From the NCBI RefSeq assembly GCF_023898315.1, contig NC_064616.1, positions 707,945,389 to 708,009,388 of the forward strand: 64,000 bases of DNA, read 5' to 3'. Shown piece by piece: positions 53,635 through 63,087 of the stretch (its first letter is position 1; each line of letters starts with the position of its first letter). The position numbers were made by a program, and so were the translations under genes. Under the pieces are notes generated by a model, which did no database searches, was not told the origin of the DNA, and worked only from the letters and a program-made list of their open reading frames with translations. This stretch comes from Schistocerca nitens (Eukaryota; Arthropoda; Insecta; Orthoptera; Acrididae).

Positions 53635-54162
53635 TATTGTGAAAAGCAATGGTCCCATAACACTCCCCTGTGGCACGCCAGAGGTTACCTTAACGTCTGT
53701 AGACGTCTCTCCATTGATAACAACATGCTGTGTTCTGTTTGCTAAAAAATCTTCAATCCAGCCACACAGCTGGTCTGATATTCCGTAGGCTCTTACTTTG
53801 TTTATCAGGCGACAGTGCGGAACTGTATCGAACGCCTTCCGGAAGTCAAGAAAAATAGCATCTACCTGGGAGCCTGTATCTAATATTTTCTGGGTCTCAT
53901 GAACAAATAACGCGAGTTGGGTCTCACACGATCGCTGTTTCCGGAATCCATGTTGATTCCTACATAGTAGATTCTGGGTTTCCAAAAACGACATGATACT
54001 CGAGCAAAAAACATGTTCTAAAATTCTACAACAGATCGACGTCAGAGATATAGGTCTATAGTTTTGCGCATCTGCTCGACGACCCTTCTTGAAGACTGGG
54101 ACTACCTGTGCTCTTTTCCAATCATTTGGAACCCTCCGTTCCTCTAGAGACTTGCGGTACAC
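53635..54162 (-). pseudogene. CR1 RT, N-terminal half
   Basis: It carries RT blocks RAQVVPVFKKGRRADAQNYR, PISLTSICCRILEHV, NQHGFRKQRSCETQLALF, DAIFLDFRKAFDTVPHCRLI (first catalytic Asp) and TSGVPQGSVMGPLLFTIY. It is separated from the endonuclease frame by a single-base shift near 54,205 and from the catalytic-box half by the Tc1. Confidence 0.92.
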
Positions 54163-54167
54163 GGCTG

Positions 54168-55673
54168 TTAGAAGGGGGGCAAGTTCTTTCGCGTACTCTG
54201 TGTAGAATCGAATGGTATCCCATCAGGTCCAGTGGACTTTCCTCTGTTGAGAGATTCCAGTTGCTTTTCTATTCCTTGGACACTTATTTCGATGTCAGCC
54301 ATTTTTTCGTTTGTGCGAGGATTTAGAGAAGGAACTGCAGTGCGGTCTTCCTCTGTGAAACAGCTTTGGAAAAAGGTGTTTAGTAATTCAGCTTTACGCG
54401 TGTCATCCTCTGTTTCAATGCCATCATCATCCCGGAGTGTCTGGATATGCTGTTTCGAGCCACTTACTGATTTAACGTAAGACCAGAACTTCCTAGGATT
54501 TTCTGTCAAGTCTGTACATAGAATTTTACTTTCGAATTCACTGAACGCTTCTCGCATAGCCCTCCTTACGCTAACTTTGACATCGCTTAGCTTCTGTTTG
54601 TCTGAGAGGTTTTGGCTGCATTTAAACTTGGAGTGAAGCTCTCTTTGCTTTCGCAGTAGTTTCCTAACTTTGTTGTTGTACCACGGTGGGTTTTTCCCGT
54701 CCCTCACAGTTTTACTCGGCACGTACCTGTCTAAAACGCATTTTACGATTGCCTTGAACTTTTTCCATAAACACTCAACATTGTCAGTGTCGGAACAGAA
54801 ATTTTCGTTTTGATCTGTTAGGTGGTCTGAAATCTGCCTTCTATTACTCTTGCTAAACAGATAAACCTTCCTCCCTTTTTTTATATTCCTATTAACTTCC
54901 ATATTCAGGGATGCTACAACGGCCTTATGATCACTGATTCCCTGTTCTGCATATACAGAGTCGAAAAGTTCGGGTCTGTTTGTTATCAGTAGGTCCAAGA
55001 TGTTATCTCCACGAGTCGGTTCTCTGTTTAATTGCTCGAGGTAATTTTCGGATAGTGCACTCAGTATAATGTCACTCGATGCTCTGTCCCTACCACCCGT
55101 CCTAAACATCTGAGTGTCCCAGTCTATATCTGGTAAATTGAAATCTCCACCTAAGACTATAACATGCTGAGGAAATTTATGCGAAATGTATTCCAAATTT
55201 TCTCTCAGTTGTTCTGCCACTAACGCTGCTGAGTCGGGAGGTCGGTAAAAGGAGCCAATTATTAACCCAGCTCGGTTGTTGAGTGTAACCTCCACCCATA
55301 ATAATTCACAGGAACTATCCACTTCTACTTCACTACAGGATAAACTACTACTAACAGCGACAAACACTCCACCACCGGTTGCATGCAATCTATCCTTCAT
55401 AAACACCGTCTGTACCTCTGTAAAAATTTCGGCAGAATTTATCTCTGGCTTAAGCCAGCTCTCTGTACCTATAACGATTTTAGCTTCGGTGCTTTCTATC
55501 AGCGCTTGAAGTTCCGGTACTTTACCAACGCAGCTTCGACAGTTTACAATTACAATACCGATTGCTGCTTGGTCCCCGCATGTCCTGACTTTGCTCCGCG
55601 CCCTTTGAGGCTGTTGCCCTTTCTGCACTTGCCCGAGGCCATCTAACCTAAAAAACCGCCCAGTCCACGCCAC
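54168..55673 (-). CDS. CR1 ORF2 endonuclease and linker region (frame ends early)
   Basis: The first 500 codons of ORF2. The APE-type endonuclease shows N44 (VNCRS), E71 (GTESWL), GSFYRPP, D177 and N179 (GGDFNLPDIDW) and D248-H249 (ISDHKAV), so all catalytic positions are present. A basic linker (KKGRKVYLFSKSNRRQISDH, RAMREAFSEFESKIL, NPRKFWSYVKSVSG) leads to the RT start GKSTGPDGIP, where a frameshift leads to a stop. The start ATG overlaps the end of ORF1 by 31 bases. Confidence 0.88.
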   Translation of the reverse strand: MAWTGRFFRLDGLGQVQKGQQPQRARSKVRTCGDQAAIGIVIVNCRSCVGKVPELQALIESTEAKIVIGTESWLKPEINSAEIFTEVQTVFMKDRLHATGGGVFVAVSSSLSCSEVEVDSSCELLWVEVTLNNRAGLIIGSFYRPPDSAALVAEQLRENLEYISHKFPQHVIVLGGDFNLPDIDWDTQMFRTGGRDRASSDIILSALSENYLEQLNREPTRGDNILDLLITNRPELFDSVYAEQGISDHKAVVASLNMEVNRNIKKGRKVYLFSKSNRRQISDHLTDQNENFCSDTDNVECLWKKFKAIVKCVLDRYVPSKTVRDGKNPPWYNNKVRKLLRKQRELHSKFKCSQNLSDKQKLSDVKVSVRRAMREAFSEFESKILCTDLTENPRKFWSYVKSVSGSKQHIQTLRDDDGIETEDDTRKAELLNTFFQSCFTEEDRTAVPSLNPRTNEKMADIEISVQGIEKQLESLNRGKSTGPDGIPFDSTQSTRKNLPPF

Positions 55674-56629
55674 ACAACCCCTGCTACCCGTGTAGCCGCT
55701 TGCTGCGTGTAGTGGACTCCTGACCTATCCAGCGGAACCCGAAACCCCACCACCCTATGGCGCAAGTCGAGGAATCTGCAGCCCACATGGTCGCAGAACC
55801 GTCTCAGCCTCTGATTCAGACCCTCTACTCGGCTCTGTACCAAAGGTCCGCAGTCAGTCCTGTCGACGATGCTGCAGATGGTGAGCTCTGCTTTCATCCC
55901 GCTAGCGAGACTGGCAGTCTTCACCAAATCAGATAGCCGTCGGAAGCCAGAGAGGATTTCCTCCGATCCATAGCGACACACATCATTGGTGCCGACATGA
56001 GCGACCACCTGCAGACGGGTGCACCCTGTACCCTTCATGGCATCCGGAAGGGCCCTTTCCACATCTTGAATGACTCCCCCCGGTATGCACACGGAGTGCA
56101 CATTGGTTTTCTTCCCCTCTCTTGCTGCCATTTCTCTAAGGGGCCCCATTACGCGCCTGACGTTGGAGCTCCCAACTACCAGTAAGACCACCCTCTGCGA
56201 CCGCCCGGATCTTGCAGACTGAGGGGCAACCTCTGGAACAGGACAAGCAGCCATGTCAGGCCGAAGATCAGTATCAGCCTGAGACAGAACCTGAAACCGG
56301 TTCGTCAGACAAACTGGAGAGGCCTTCCGTTCAGCCCTCCGGAATGTCTTTCGCCCCCTGCCACACCTTGAGACTACCTCCCACTCTACCACAGGTGAGG
56401 GATCAGCCTCAATGCGGGCAGTATCCCGGGCAACCACAGTCTTAGTCCGATCGGGGGATGCGTGGGACGAGCTGGCCGTCCCCGACAAACCCCCATCCGG
56501 ACCCCCACAGTGATGCCCATTGGCAACAGCCTCAAGCTGTGTGACCGAAGCCAACACTGCCTGAAGCTGGGAGCGAAGGGATGCCAACTCAGCCTGCATC
56601 CGAACACAGCAGTTGCAGTCCCTATCCAT
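55643..56629 (-). CDS. CR1 ORF1 protein with SGNH-esterase-like domain (328 aa)
   Basis: Complete open frame. Residues 1-45 start MDRDCNCCVRMQAELASLRS, a short Leu-containing coiled coil. The middle is Pro/Arg/Ser-rich. The C-terminal half looks like an SGNH hydrolase: nucleophile Ser in LLVVGSSNVRRV, GTND in VVAHVGTNDVCRYG (Asn), and the final His in DRSGVHYTQQAATRV. Esterase-type ORF1 proteins are known from CR1-clade LINEs. Its role is probably RNA or membrane binding during retrotransposition, not settled. Confidence 0.82.
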   Translation of the reverse strand: MDRDCNCCVRMQAELASLRSQLQAVLASVTQLEAVANGHHCGGPDGGLSGTASSSHASPDRTKTVVARDTARIEADPSPVVEWEVVSRCGRGRKTFRRAERKASPVCLTNRFQVLSQADTDLRPDMAACPVPEVAPQSARSGRSQRVVLLVVGSSNVRRVMGPLREMAAREGKKTNVHSVCIPGGVIQDVERALPDAMKGTGCTRLQVVAHVGTNDVCRYGSEEILSGFRRLSDLVKTASLASGMKAELTICSIVDRTDCGPLVQSRVEGLNQRLRRFCDHVGCRFLDLRHRVVGFRVPLDRSGVHYTQQAATRVAGVVWRGLGGFLG

Positions 56630-56995
56630 GCTAAAAACTGTTTTGCAAAGAACGTCTGAACTAATCTACAGAGAGCGCAAACAAATCGACAAAATTTAAA
56701 CGGTTATTAAAATACAAGATTGCCTAGTAAATGCAGTAATGCTGCTACTAACGCACTGCTGACACACTGCTCGGCAGCGGAAGGAGACTACGCGATTTTA
56801 CACTATTCAGGTACTAAAACGCGATGCTACAACTCTCAAATACTATAATACGCCCGAAATTTATGTATCAAACAATGCAAGTACCAAAAACACTCAAAGA
56901 AATTAATAATTAAACTATGTAAGAAATGAGTGAGCTAGGAGTATACGACTTGCTGCTGCAACTGCTTATCCAACGGCGGCAGGGAGCACACTGGT

Positions 56996-57618
56996 AGCAG
57001 TTACTTCTGTAAAATATCTGGGAGTATGCGTACGGAACGATTTGAAGTGTAATGATCATATAAAATTAATTGTTGGTAAGGCGGGTACCAGGTTGAGATT
57101 CATTGGGAGAGTCCTTAGAAAATGTAGTCCATCAACAAAGGAGGTGGCTTACAAAACACTCGTCCGACCTATACTTGAGTATTGCTCTTCAGTGTGGGAT
57201 CCGTACCAGGTCGGGTTGACAGAGGAGGTAGAGAAGATCCAAAGAAGAGCGGCGCGTTTCGTCACAGAGTTATTTGGTAAGCGTGATAGCGTTACGGAGA
57301 TGTTTAGCAAACTCAAGTGGCAGACTCTGCAAGAGAGGCGCTCTGCATCGCGGAGTAGCTTGCTGTCCAGATTTCGAGAGGGTGTGTTTCTGGATGAGGT
57401 ATCGAATATATTGCTTCCACCTACTTATACCTCCCGAGGAGATCACGAATATAAAATTAGAGAGATTCGAGCGCGCACGGAGGCTTTCCGGCAGTCGTTC
57501 TTCCCGCGAACCATACGCGGCTGGAACAGGAAAGGGAGGTAATGACAGTGGCACTTAAAGTGCCCTCCACCACACACCGTTGGGTGGCTTGCGGAGCATA
57601 AATGTAGATGTAGATCTA
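56996..57618 (+). mobile_element. outer CR1 LINE (plus strand), right part
   Basis: It resumes exactly where 51,346 stopped: LVAVTSVKYLGVCVRNDLK, through RLRFIGRVLRKCSPSTKEVA and KIQRRAARFVTELFGKRDSV to the end RGWNRKGR and stop at 57,542. The 3' UTR has GGTGGCTTGCGGAGCATAAA and the tail ATGTAGATGTAGATC. The C-terminal RT frame from 57,042 is intact. Confidence 0.92.
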
Positions 57619-58080
57619 GAAGATAGTGAAGCAAAGATGGTGGGTGTGAGAAGACAGGATTCAGGAAACATTTGCTGCAGCTCGTATTGTTAAAAAATAA
57701 TGTAGTTATTCTCCATAAAATTCTTATGGCTTATAAGAGTTTAATCAGATTGTAAAATAGAAAACCAACGTTTCAGCTACTATTGCAAGTGGCCAAAAAG
57801 CTGGTTTGTCATTTTACAAAATGACGCGATCTACAACCGAGAATAATTTAATGGAAATTGACTCCGACCGCGAAAGCCTACTGACATCGAGTGTTGTTAT
57901 CTTCGACAAAACTTCGTTACAAGAATGTTGTATGAATATGTAAGATACTTATCCATCATTTGGACTTGCTGCTTTTACATCTGCCGTGTTTGCAGATAGT
58001 GATGATAAGGCCGATTTTCTCTTTGCGGCAAACTGTTCTAGATGCATGAAAAATGGAATCATATACTTCAGCGACTATAA
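57619..58080. other. unassigned spacer
   Basis: No gene or recognised repeat between the LINE tail and Tc1 copy D. Confidence 0.5.
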
Positions 58081-58082
58081 TA

Positions 58083-58429
58083 CACTCCTGGAAATGGAAA
58101 AAAGAACACATTGACACCGGTGTGTCAGACCCACCATACTTGCTCCGGACACTGCGAGAGGGCTGTACAAGCAATTATCACACGCACGGCACAGCGGACA
58201 CACCAGCAACCGCGGTGTTGGCCGTCGAATGGCGCTAGCTGCGCAGCATTTGTGCACCGCCGCCGTCAGTGTCAGCCAGTTTGCCGTGGCATACGGAGCT
58301 CCATCGCAGTCTTGAACACTGGTAGCATGCCGCGACAGCGTGGACGTGAACCGTATGTGCAGATGACGGACTTTGAGCGAGGGCGTATAGTGGGCATGCG
58401 GGAGGCCGGGTGGACGTACCGCCGAATTG
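58083..58429 (+). mobile_element. Tc1 family type 2, copy D (left 347 bp only)
   Basis: Begins CACTCCTGGAAATGGAAAAA after TA (58081-58082). It matches copy C through the start of the transposase (MPRQRGREPYVQMTDFERGR to GWTYRRI) and stops abruptly after CGCCGAATTG. Unrelated sequence follows, so the 3' three quarters are deleted. Confidence 0.95.
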
Positions 58430-58459
58430 GGAATACAATAAAGGAAGTTGTCAGACCAA

Positions 58460-58573
58460 GTTCTTACACTATTTGCTATTATAACAACAAGGCAATTCAG
58501 CCACAGGCAGTTTGACTTTGGCAACAGTTTCGCTGTCTGACTTTTCGGTGTCTGATTTATCCTATTCTAGCCA
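58460..58573 (+). repeat. 114-bp direct repeat, copy 1
   Basis: Begins GTTCTTACACTATTTGCTAT and ends TCCTATTCTAGCCA. It is almost identical to 58,758-58,871, differing for example at GGCAACAGTTTCGCT against GACAACAGTTTCGGT. Confidence 0.9.
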
Positions 58574-58757
58574 GACACGCTCTTTAACGGAGAAAGAAGA
58601 AGATAACATAAGAGCTCCAAGGCTTTAGTTTACACAATAGCAAGCCATTCTAATACAGTATAGTCTTACTATAGAAAAGTAAATACGTTAGTGTAAAACG
58701 ATAATGAATCGAAGCAATAATCTCAAAATGAAATACATATCACTTCCGTATAATACA

Positions 58758-58871
58758 GTTCTTACACTATTTGCTATTATAACAACAAGGCAATTCAGCC
58801 ACAGGCAGTTTGACTTTGACAACAGTTTCGGTGTCTGACTTTTCGGTGTCTGATTTATCCTATTCTAGCCA
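58758..58871 (+). repeat. 114-bp direct repeat, copy 2
   Basis: Second copy, 298 bases downstream in the same orientation. The 185-bp interval between the copies is unique. A recent local duplication, since the copies differ at only a few bases. Confidence 0.9.
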
Positions 58872-59013
58872 CAGTTCAGTGCATAGAGATCATCAGCGAG
58901 ATGTCGGACGTCATTTCCAACTGTTGTCGCAATTGTTCAAAGGATGTTGCTAAAAATACAGTCCGGTAACGTCCCATACATGGTCAGTGAGCTATAGGTC
59001 CGGGTAACGTTCT

Positions 59014-59224
59014 GGAAATTTGGAAATTTGTGGTAAGTTTCTATGGGACCAAACTGCTAAGGTCATCGGTCCTTAGGCTTACACACTACGTAATCTAACT
59101 TAAACTAACTTACACTAACGACAACACACACACACCTATGCCCGAGGGAGGAGTCGAACCTTCGACGGGGGAAGCCACGCGAATCGTGGCGAGGCGCCTA
59201 AGACCGCACGGCTACTTCCCGCAG
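59014..59224 (-). repeat. SINE family C copy 3
   Basis: Inverted copy: GGAAATTTGTGGTAAGTTTC, GGTCATCGGTCCTTAGGCTT, and the head with GAGGAGTCGAACCTTCGACG and AGGCGCCTAAGACCGCACGG. The 10-bp duplication TAACGTTCTG lies at 59004-59013 and 59225-59234. Confidence 0.92.
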
Positions 59225-59285
59225 CTAACGTTCTGACCAGAGAGGTTGGTGAACGTCTTGAGGTGCGTGTTGGGTAGTGCTAAAA

Positions 59286-59314
59286 ATGTGTGTGTGTGTG
59301 TGTGTGTGTGTGTT

Positions 59315-59352
<38 letters not shown>
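59286..59352. repeat. (TG)n microsatellite
   Basis: About 65 bases of TG repeat with two TTTG interruptions. Confidence 0.95.
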
Positions 59353-59353
<1 letters not shown>

Positions 59354-59607
59354 ATTGTCCTGCTGGAAGAGGAAATTTCCCTGAGGCTGTAAGTAGGAGC
59401 TCCTCCACCTCCACAGTTAACTGGTGTCACGCATTACCATCCGTGGAAATGAAATCAGGGCCGAAAGCACCACTGAGAGGACTCACATGGGGAAGAAGTA
59501 CAGTGTCACAATAACGTTGATCGTTGAGTGTACTAAAGTTAATAAATCCGTCAAGAAGGCGATGAGAGTATTTATGCTATAAAAAGCAGATAATATGTTG
59601 ATGATAT

Positions 59608-60680
59608 TCCATTTCTACTTCTACATCTGCATCTACATATATACTCCGCTTCCCACCAAGCAGTGTGTGGCGGAGGGCACAATTCGCGCCAAAGTCATAT
59701 TTCCCCTCCTCTGTTCCACTCGCGGATCGCGCAAGGGAAAAACGACTGTCTTAACGCCTCAGTACGAGCTCTAATTTCCCTTATCTTTGAATGGTGATCA
59801 TTGCGCAATTTCAAAGTTGCTGGTAATAATATATGCTCTATATCCTCGGCGAAGATCGGATTTCGGAGTTTAGTGAGCAGCTCCTTCCGTTTAGCGCGTC
59901 GTCTAACTGCAAGTGTGTCCCACTTCAAACTTTCTATGAGATTTGTAACGCTCTCGCGATGGCTAAATGTACCAGTCACGAATCTTGCCGCTCTTCTTTG
60001 GATCTTCTCAATCTCTTGAATCAGACCCAACTGGTAAGGGTCCCATACAGACGAACAATATCCTAATGCTGGACGAACTAACGTATTGTAAGCAATTTTC
60101 TTTGTTGAAGGACTGCATCGCGTCAGGATCATACCAATAAACCGCAATCTAGATTTCGCCTTGCCCGTTACTTGTGTAATCTGATCATTCCATTTGAGAT
60201 CATTTCGAATAGTCACACCCAGATACTTGACGGATGTTACCGCTTCCAAAGACTGCGCATTTATTTTGTACTCGTACATTAATGGGTATTTTCGCCTTGT
60301 TATACGCATTATGTTACACTTACTATTATTGAGAGATAACTGCCAGCCATTACACCATGCATTTATTTTCTGCAAATCCTCATTGATTTGTTCACAACTT
60401 TCGTGTGATACTACTTTCCTGAAGACTACAGCATCATCAGCAAACAGTCCAATGCCGCTGTCAGTAGCATCAACCAGATCGTTTATGTAAATCGTAAAAA
60501 GCAGCGGATCTATTACGCTGCCCAGGGGCACACCTGAGGTTTCGCTTGTTTCTGTTGAAATGACCCCATTTAGGACGACATACTGTTCTCTGTCTGTTAG
60601 AAAATTTTCTATCCAACCGCATATGTCATCGGACAGACCGTAAACGCGCACTTTTTGGAGCAAGCGACACTTAGACAATG
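59608..60680 (-). mobile_element. CR1-like LINE, 5' truncated
   Basis: 3' tail ACATCTGCATCTACAT and GTGGCGGAGGGCAC. A single open frame (59,695 to about 60,680, minus) runs from LSKCRLLQKVRVYGLSDDIC through TSGVPLGSVIDPLLFTIYIN and the catalytic box GIGLFADDAVVFRKV to ALRQSFFPCAIREWNRGGE. The RT C-terminal two thirds are thus unbroken, but palm block A, endonuclease and ORF1 are missing. The frame's extension to 60,801 reads into opposed LINE sequence and is accidental. Confidence 0.88.
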
Positions 60681-61661
60681 AATGGACATCATTTAGCTCC
60701 AATATGACGGACGCAGAGGAATTGTGGGCAAAGTTTAAACTGATAGTAAATCGCGCTTTGGAGTCGTATGTACCAAGTAAGTGGACTAAAGCTAGTAACA
60801 ATTGTCCATAGTTTAATAATCATATTCGGAAGATGCTGAGAAAACAGAGATTGTTACGCTCTCGGTACTAAAAAAGGAAACGCAAATGTCGCCAAATAAA
60901 AGCTAACAGAAAATTCGTGCATCCAAAAGAAGATCAATGCGCGAAGCACAGAACTACTTCCACCGTCATACCTCAGCGAAAGATCTTGCCGAGAACCCGA
61001 GGAAATTATGGCCATACGCAGAATCACTAAGCGGGTCGAAGGCTTCTATTCAGTCACTCGTCGACAAGTTTGGGTTGGCCAAAAGAAACAGAGAAAGGAA
61101 AGCGATGCTTTAAATTTCACGTTTAAGAAATAATTCACATATCACACAGACTCCCACGTGGAGGACACACAAGTAGGCATCCGTGGCGTAGAGAAGCAAC
61201 TGAAAGAATTGAAAACAAATAAGTCTCCAGGTCCAGGTGTAATGCGAATTCGGTTTTACTGAGAGTGATCTTAGCTTGTATTTATCGCGAATCTCTCGCT
61301 CAGAATCAAGTCCGAGGTACAGGAAAAAAGCGCAGGTGACTCCTGTATCTAGTATAGGTAAATGGACGGATCCGCATAATTACAGATCAATGTCCACAAC
61401 ATCGGTTAGCTGCATAATTCTTGAACACATTCTGAGTTCGAACATAATAGAGTCGCTTGAGACAGAAAAGCATCAGCATGGATTTAGAAACCATCGCTCA
61501 CGCGAATCTCAGCTTGCCCTTTTCTTACATGATATCCTACAACTCATAGATGGAGGGCAACAGGCAGATTCCATTTTCCTAGATTTCCGGAAAGCGTTTG
61601 ACGCGGTGCTCCACAGTAGGCTATTGGCTAGGTCCGAGCATTCTGTTTAGGTTCCCATGTA

Positions 61662-62949
61662 CGAGGGCCGTTTGAAAAGTCAGTGCAAAGTCCGAGAGAT
61701 GGCACCACCAGCGCGTATCGCGGTCATGTTTAGTTAGTAGCATCTTTGGAAAGAACGCACACCGAGTTTCAGCCATATTGGTCTATTTCTCTGTGTTTGG
61801 CATTCGTGTGAATCAAGGAAGTCGAGTGATTGTCAAAAAATGGACGAATAAGAATTTCGTGTGGTAATTAAACATTACTTTATGAAAGGCAAAACGCCTC
61901 AGGAGACTAATTAGAAGCTTGATAAACATTACGGTGATTCTACACCTTCGATTAGAACAGTTTATAAGTGGTTTCAAAATGTTCGGAGTGGCCATATGGG
62001 CACAAGTGATGCTGAACGTTCTGGACGCCCTGAGGAGGTTATGACTCCAGAAATCATTGATAAAATCCATGATATGATGATGGATGACAGAGGAGTTAAG
62101 GTGTGTGAAATTGCTAGTGCTGTGGACATCTCGAATCAATGGTTACATAATATTTTGCATAAACATTTGGACATGAGAAAGCTATCCGCAAGGTGGGTTC
62201 CGCGATTGATCACGGTTGACCAGAAACGGAATCATGTGAAGTGTTTCAAGGATGGTTTGCAGCTGTTCAGGAAGAATCCGCAGGACTTTAAGCGTCGTTT
62301 CGTCACTGTGGATGAAACATGGATACATTACTATACTCCTGAGATCAAAGAACAATCTAAACAAAGGGTTACCAAGGGAGAATCTGCACCAAAAACGGCG
62401 AAGACCATGCCTTCGGCCGGAAAGGTTACGGCGACTGTCTTTTGGGATTCACAAGGGATAATCCTCATCGATTATCTGAAAAAGGGTAAAACTATTACAG
62501 GCGCGTATTATTCATCGTTACTGGACCGTTTGGAAACCGAGGTGCAAGAAAAACGCCGGCGATTGGCCCGCAAAAAAGTCCTTTTCCATCACGACAATGC
62601 ACCTGCACACCTCAGCAGCTGTGGTCGCAAAATTAATGGAAATAGGATTCCAACTCGTTTCACATCCCCCCTATTCTCCAGACTTGGCTCCCTCGACTAC
62701 TATTTGTTCCCCAATTTGAAGAAATGGCTGGCAGGACAAAGATTTTATTCAAACGAGGAGGTGATTGCAGCAACTAATAGTATTTTTCAGATTTGGACAA
62801 TTCCTGTTATTCGGAAGGGATCAACAAATTAGAACAGCATTGGACGAAGTGTATAAGTCTAAAACGAGACTGTGTCGAAAAATAAAAATGGTTTACCGCA
62901 AACACGTAAGTAGTTTTTATTTTTGCACGGACTTCTCAAACGTCCCGCG
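61662..62949 (+). mobile_element. mariner element, full length
   Basis: Ends CGAGGGCCGTTTGAAAAGTC and, inverted, CGCGGGACGTTTGAGAAGTC; TA at 61660-61661 and 62950-62951. 1,288 bp, the normal length. It belongs to a different mariner lineage from the one at 42,487. Confidence 0.95.
61840..62878 (+). pseudogene. mariner transposase, several lesions
   Basis: ATG at 61,840. Stops at codon 4 (61,849-61,851) and at 61,912-61,914 break the N-terminus. The long frame 61,996-62,832 keeps the HTH end (TSDAERSGRPEEVMTPEIID), ISNQWLHNILHKHLDMRKLS, the first Asp in FVTVDETWIHYYT and the second in VLFHHDNAPAHLS. Compensating frameshifts near 62,605 and 62,698 scramble the third-Asp block between LSS and DYYLFPNLKKWLAGQRFYSN. 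A further shift near 62,790 displaces the C-terminus, which ends CVEK at about 62,880. Confidence 0.88.
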
Positions 62950-63087
62950 TATGTGAGCGGCTCAAAGACTTTTTAAGTAATAGAACCCAGTACATTGTTC
63001 TCGACGGTCAGTGTTCACCACAGAGAAGTGTCTCGTGAGGAGTGCCTCAGGAAACTGTGATAGGCTTGGTATTATTCTCTGTATATA

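Larger units (their letters stand above)
51347..56995 (-). mobile_element. inner CR1-like LINE, nearly full length, carrying Tc1 copy C
   Basis: The 3' tail ATCTACATCTACATTC is on the left and the 5' leader on the right. Without the Tc1 it is about 4.2 kb with ORF1 (SGNH-esterase-like), endonuclease and RT all present. It inserted into an older copy of the same family in opposite orientation, at AACAAAC/ACTGGTAG. A clear target duplication is not seen, usual for CR1. One frameshift between endonuclease and RT and the Tc1 insertion disable it. Confidence 0.92.
58880..59570 (-). pseudogene. old Tc1-like transposase relic
   Basis: The complement of GCATTGTCCTGCTGGAAGAG (about 59,353) matches the FQQDNA-type block in position and sequence of other Tc1 copies here. 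The complement of 58,975-59,013 may be the block with the third acid. A SINE C and a (TG)n tract are inserted or expanded inside. No frame remains. Confidence 0.5.
60681..63085 (+). mobile_element. CR1-like LINE fragment, opposed to its neighbour, mariner inside
   Basis: Starts in the endonuclease-RT linker (DAEELWAKFKLIVNRALESY), then decayed RT sequence. A frame at 61,276-61,650 has KAQVTPVSSIGKWTDPHNYR, LETEKHQHGFRNHRSRESQL and DSIFLDFRKAFDAVLHSRLL. The mariner at 61,662 interrupts it. The next RT part (LSNRTQYIVLDGQCSPQRS, GVPQETVIGLVLFSVY) follows at 62,952-63,085, then Tc1 copy E. The right end lies beyond the window. Confidence 0.85.

Noticed and set aside
58460-58871. Pair of 114-bp direct repeats as LTRs of a small element
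   Set aside because: No TG...CA ends, no target duplication and only 185 bp of featureless sequence between them.
59212-59430. His-Thr repeat protein frame
   Set aside because: Translation of the (TG)n microsatellite.
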